Assembly (NCBI GenBank): GCA_009741485.1
Contig: CM019217.1
Coordinates: 47,207,314-47,271,313, forward strand
Reading direction: 5' to 3'
Length of the DNA stretch: 64,000 nt
From: Malurus cyaneus samueli
Taxonomy: Eukaryota; Chordata; Aves; Passeriformes; Maluridae
In this document: in pieces, positions 63,712 through 64,000 of the stretch
Numbering within the stretch: position 1 is the stretch's first letter
Layout: every line of letters starts with the position of its first letter
Notes under the pieces: model-generated
Seen by the model: the letters and a program-made list of their open reading frames with translations, nothing else
The model's database searches: none
Told to the model about the DNA's origin: nothing
Made by a program: the position numbers and the translations under genes

Positions 63712-64000
63712 CAACCTAGCGAAAACCACACCAGAAGAAAAAATACACATTAAACTGGAAAAAGGTGAAATGTGAAATCTATCCCTTTTCTATAAACACA
63801 TGTGGAAAGAATAATACCTAGCCTTTTTTATTCTTGGCATCCCCCCACTCCACCTCCTTTACATTCCAAGGGAAGATCTGCCAACTTCGGGCCATATCCG
63901 TTTCTCTCCTGTTGTTTGCCAGTATTAGCACACATTTTTTCCTAAGATTTCCAAATGAGTCGTTTGTTAGGTGGGACTGTTTGGACCTGCCCTTCCCTCC

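Larger units (their letters stand above)
55864..64000. other. Region without a recognised gene
   Basis: Unique sequence with microsatellites, homopolymer runs and a CR1 tail stub at 57622. Isolated exon-like signals occur on both strands: - strand about 58095-58166 (acceptor TTTTCCTCTAG, donor AAGGA|GTAAGA), and + strand 58321, 59012, 59501 and 60234 after good acceptors. Their phases do not join into a consistent gene. EGF, expected beyond ELOVL6 on the - strand in mammalian gene order, is not visible here and would have to lie past 64000. Confidence 0.5.

Overview
The window is vertebrate nuclear DNA, almost certainly from a bird and probably a songbird. Three observations support this. It holds split exons with GT-AG introns of a highly conserved vertebrate gene. 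It is sparse in transposons. It carries a short element whose tail matches avian CR1 retroposons and whose head is tRNA-like, the architecture of the passerine tRNA-Ile/CR1 SINEs. There are no bacterial-style gene arrays, CRISPR arrays, rRNA genes or intact mobile elements.

The one gene I can name with confidence is ELOVL6 (very long chain fatty acid elongase 6), on the + strand across the left half. Its last three coding exons are at 8256-8387, 27969-28120 and 30019-30443. They join in frame and encode residues 30-265 of a 265-residue protein, exactly the family length. The first coding exon (about residues 1-30) and the promoter lie upstream of the window. The stretch 1-8255 is the 3' part of an intron. 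Introns of 19.6 kb and 1.9 kb separate the three exons. A long 3' UTR probably runs from 30444 to about 36225, where two AATAAA signals 25 bases apart are followed by a T/GT-rich stretch. The UTR contains a purine-rich tract and a 47-base A run.

The right half (36.2-64 kb) has no gene I recognise. It is not featureless. Several stretches on the - strand have the shape of small vertebrate exons: good acceptors and donors, an open frame, and in two cases splice phases that match a neighbouring candidate. The clearest are 39767-39904 with a possible terminal exon at 39376-39564, the pair 55785-55863 and 55394-55539, and the pair 51195-51382 and 50904-51028. Together they suggest a - strand transcription unit convergent with ELOVL6, either a divergent protein-coding gene or a lncRNA. 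In mammals the gene convergent with ELOVL6 is EGF, but none of these candidates shows EGF-module cysteine spacing. I therefore do not call EGF.

The region also holds a 750-bp pure-purine satellite-like tract of GGAAA/GGGAA units (46397-47148), a 13-bp-arm AT palindrome, several short microsatellites and a stub of CR1 tail. A 20-base N gap lies at 25899-25918, inside an ELOVL6 intron.
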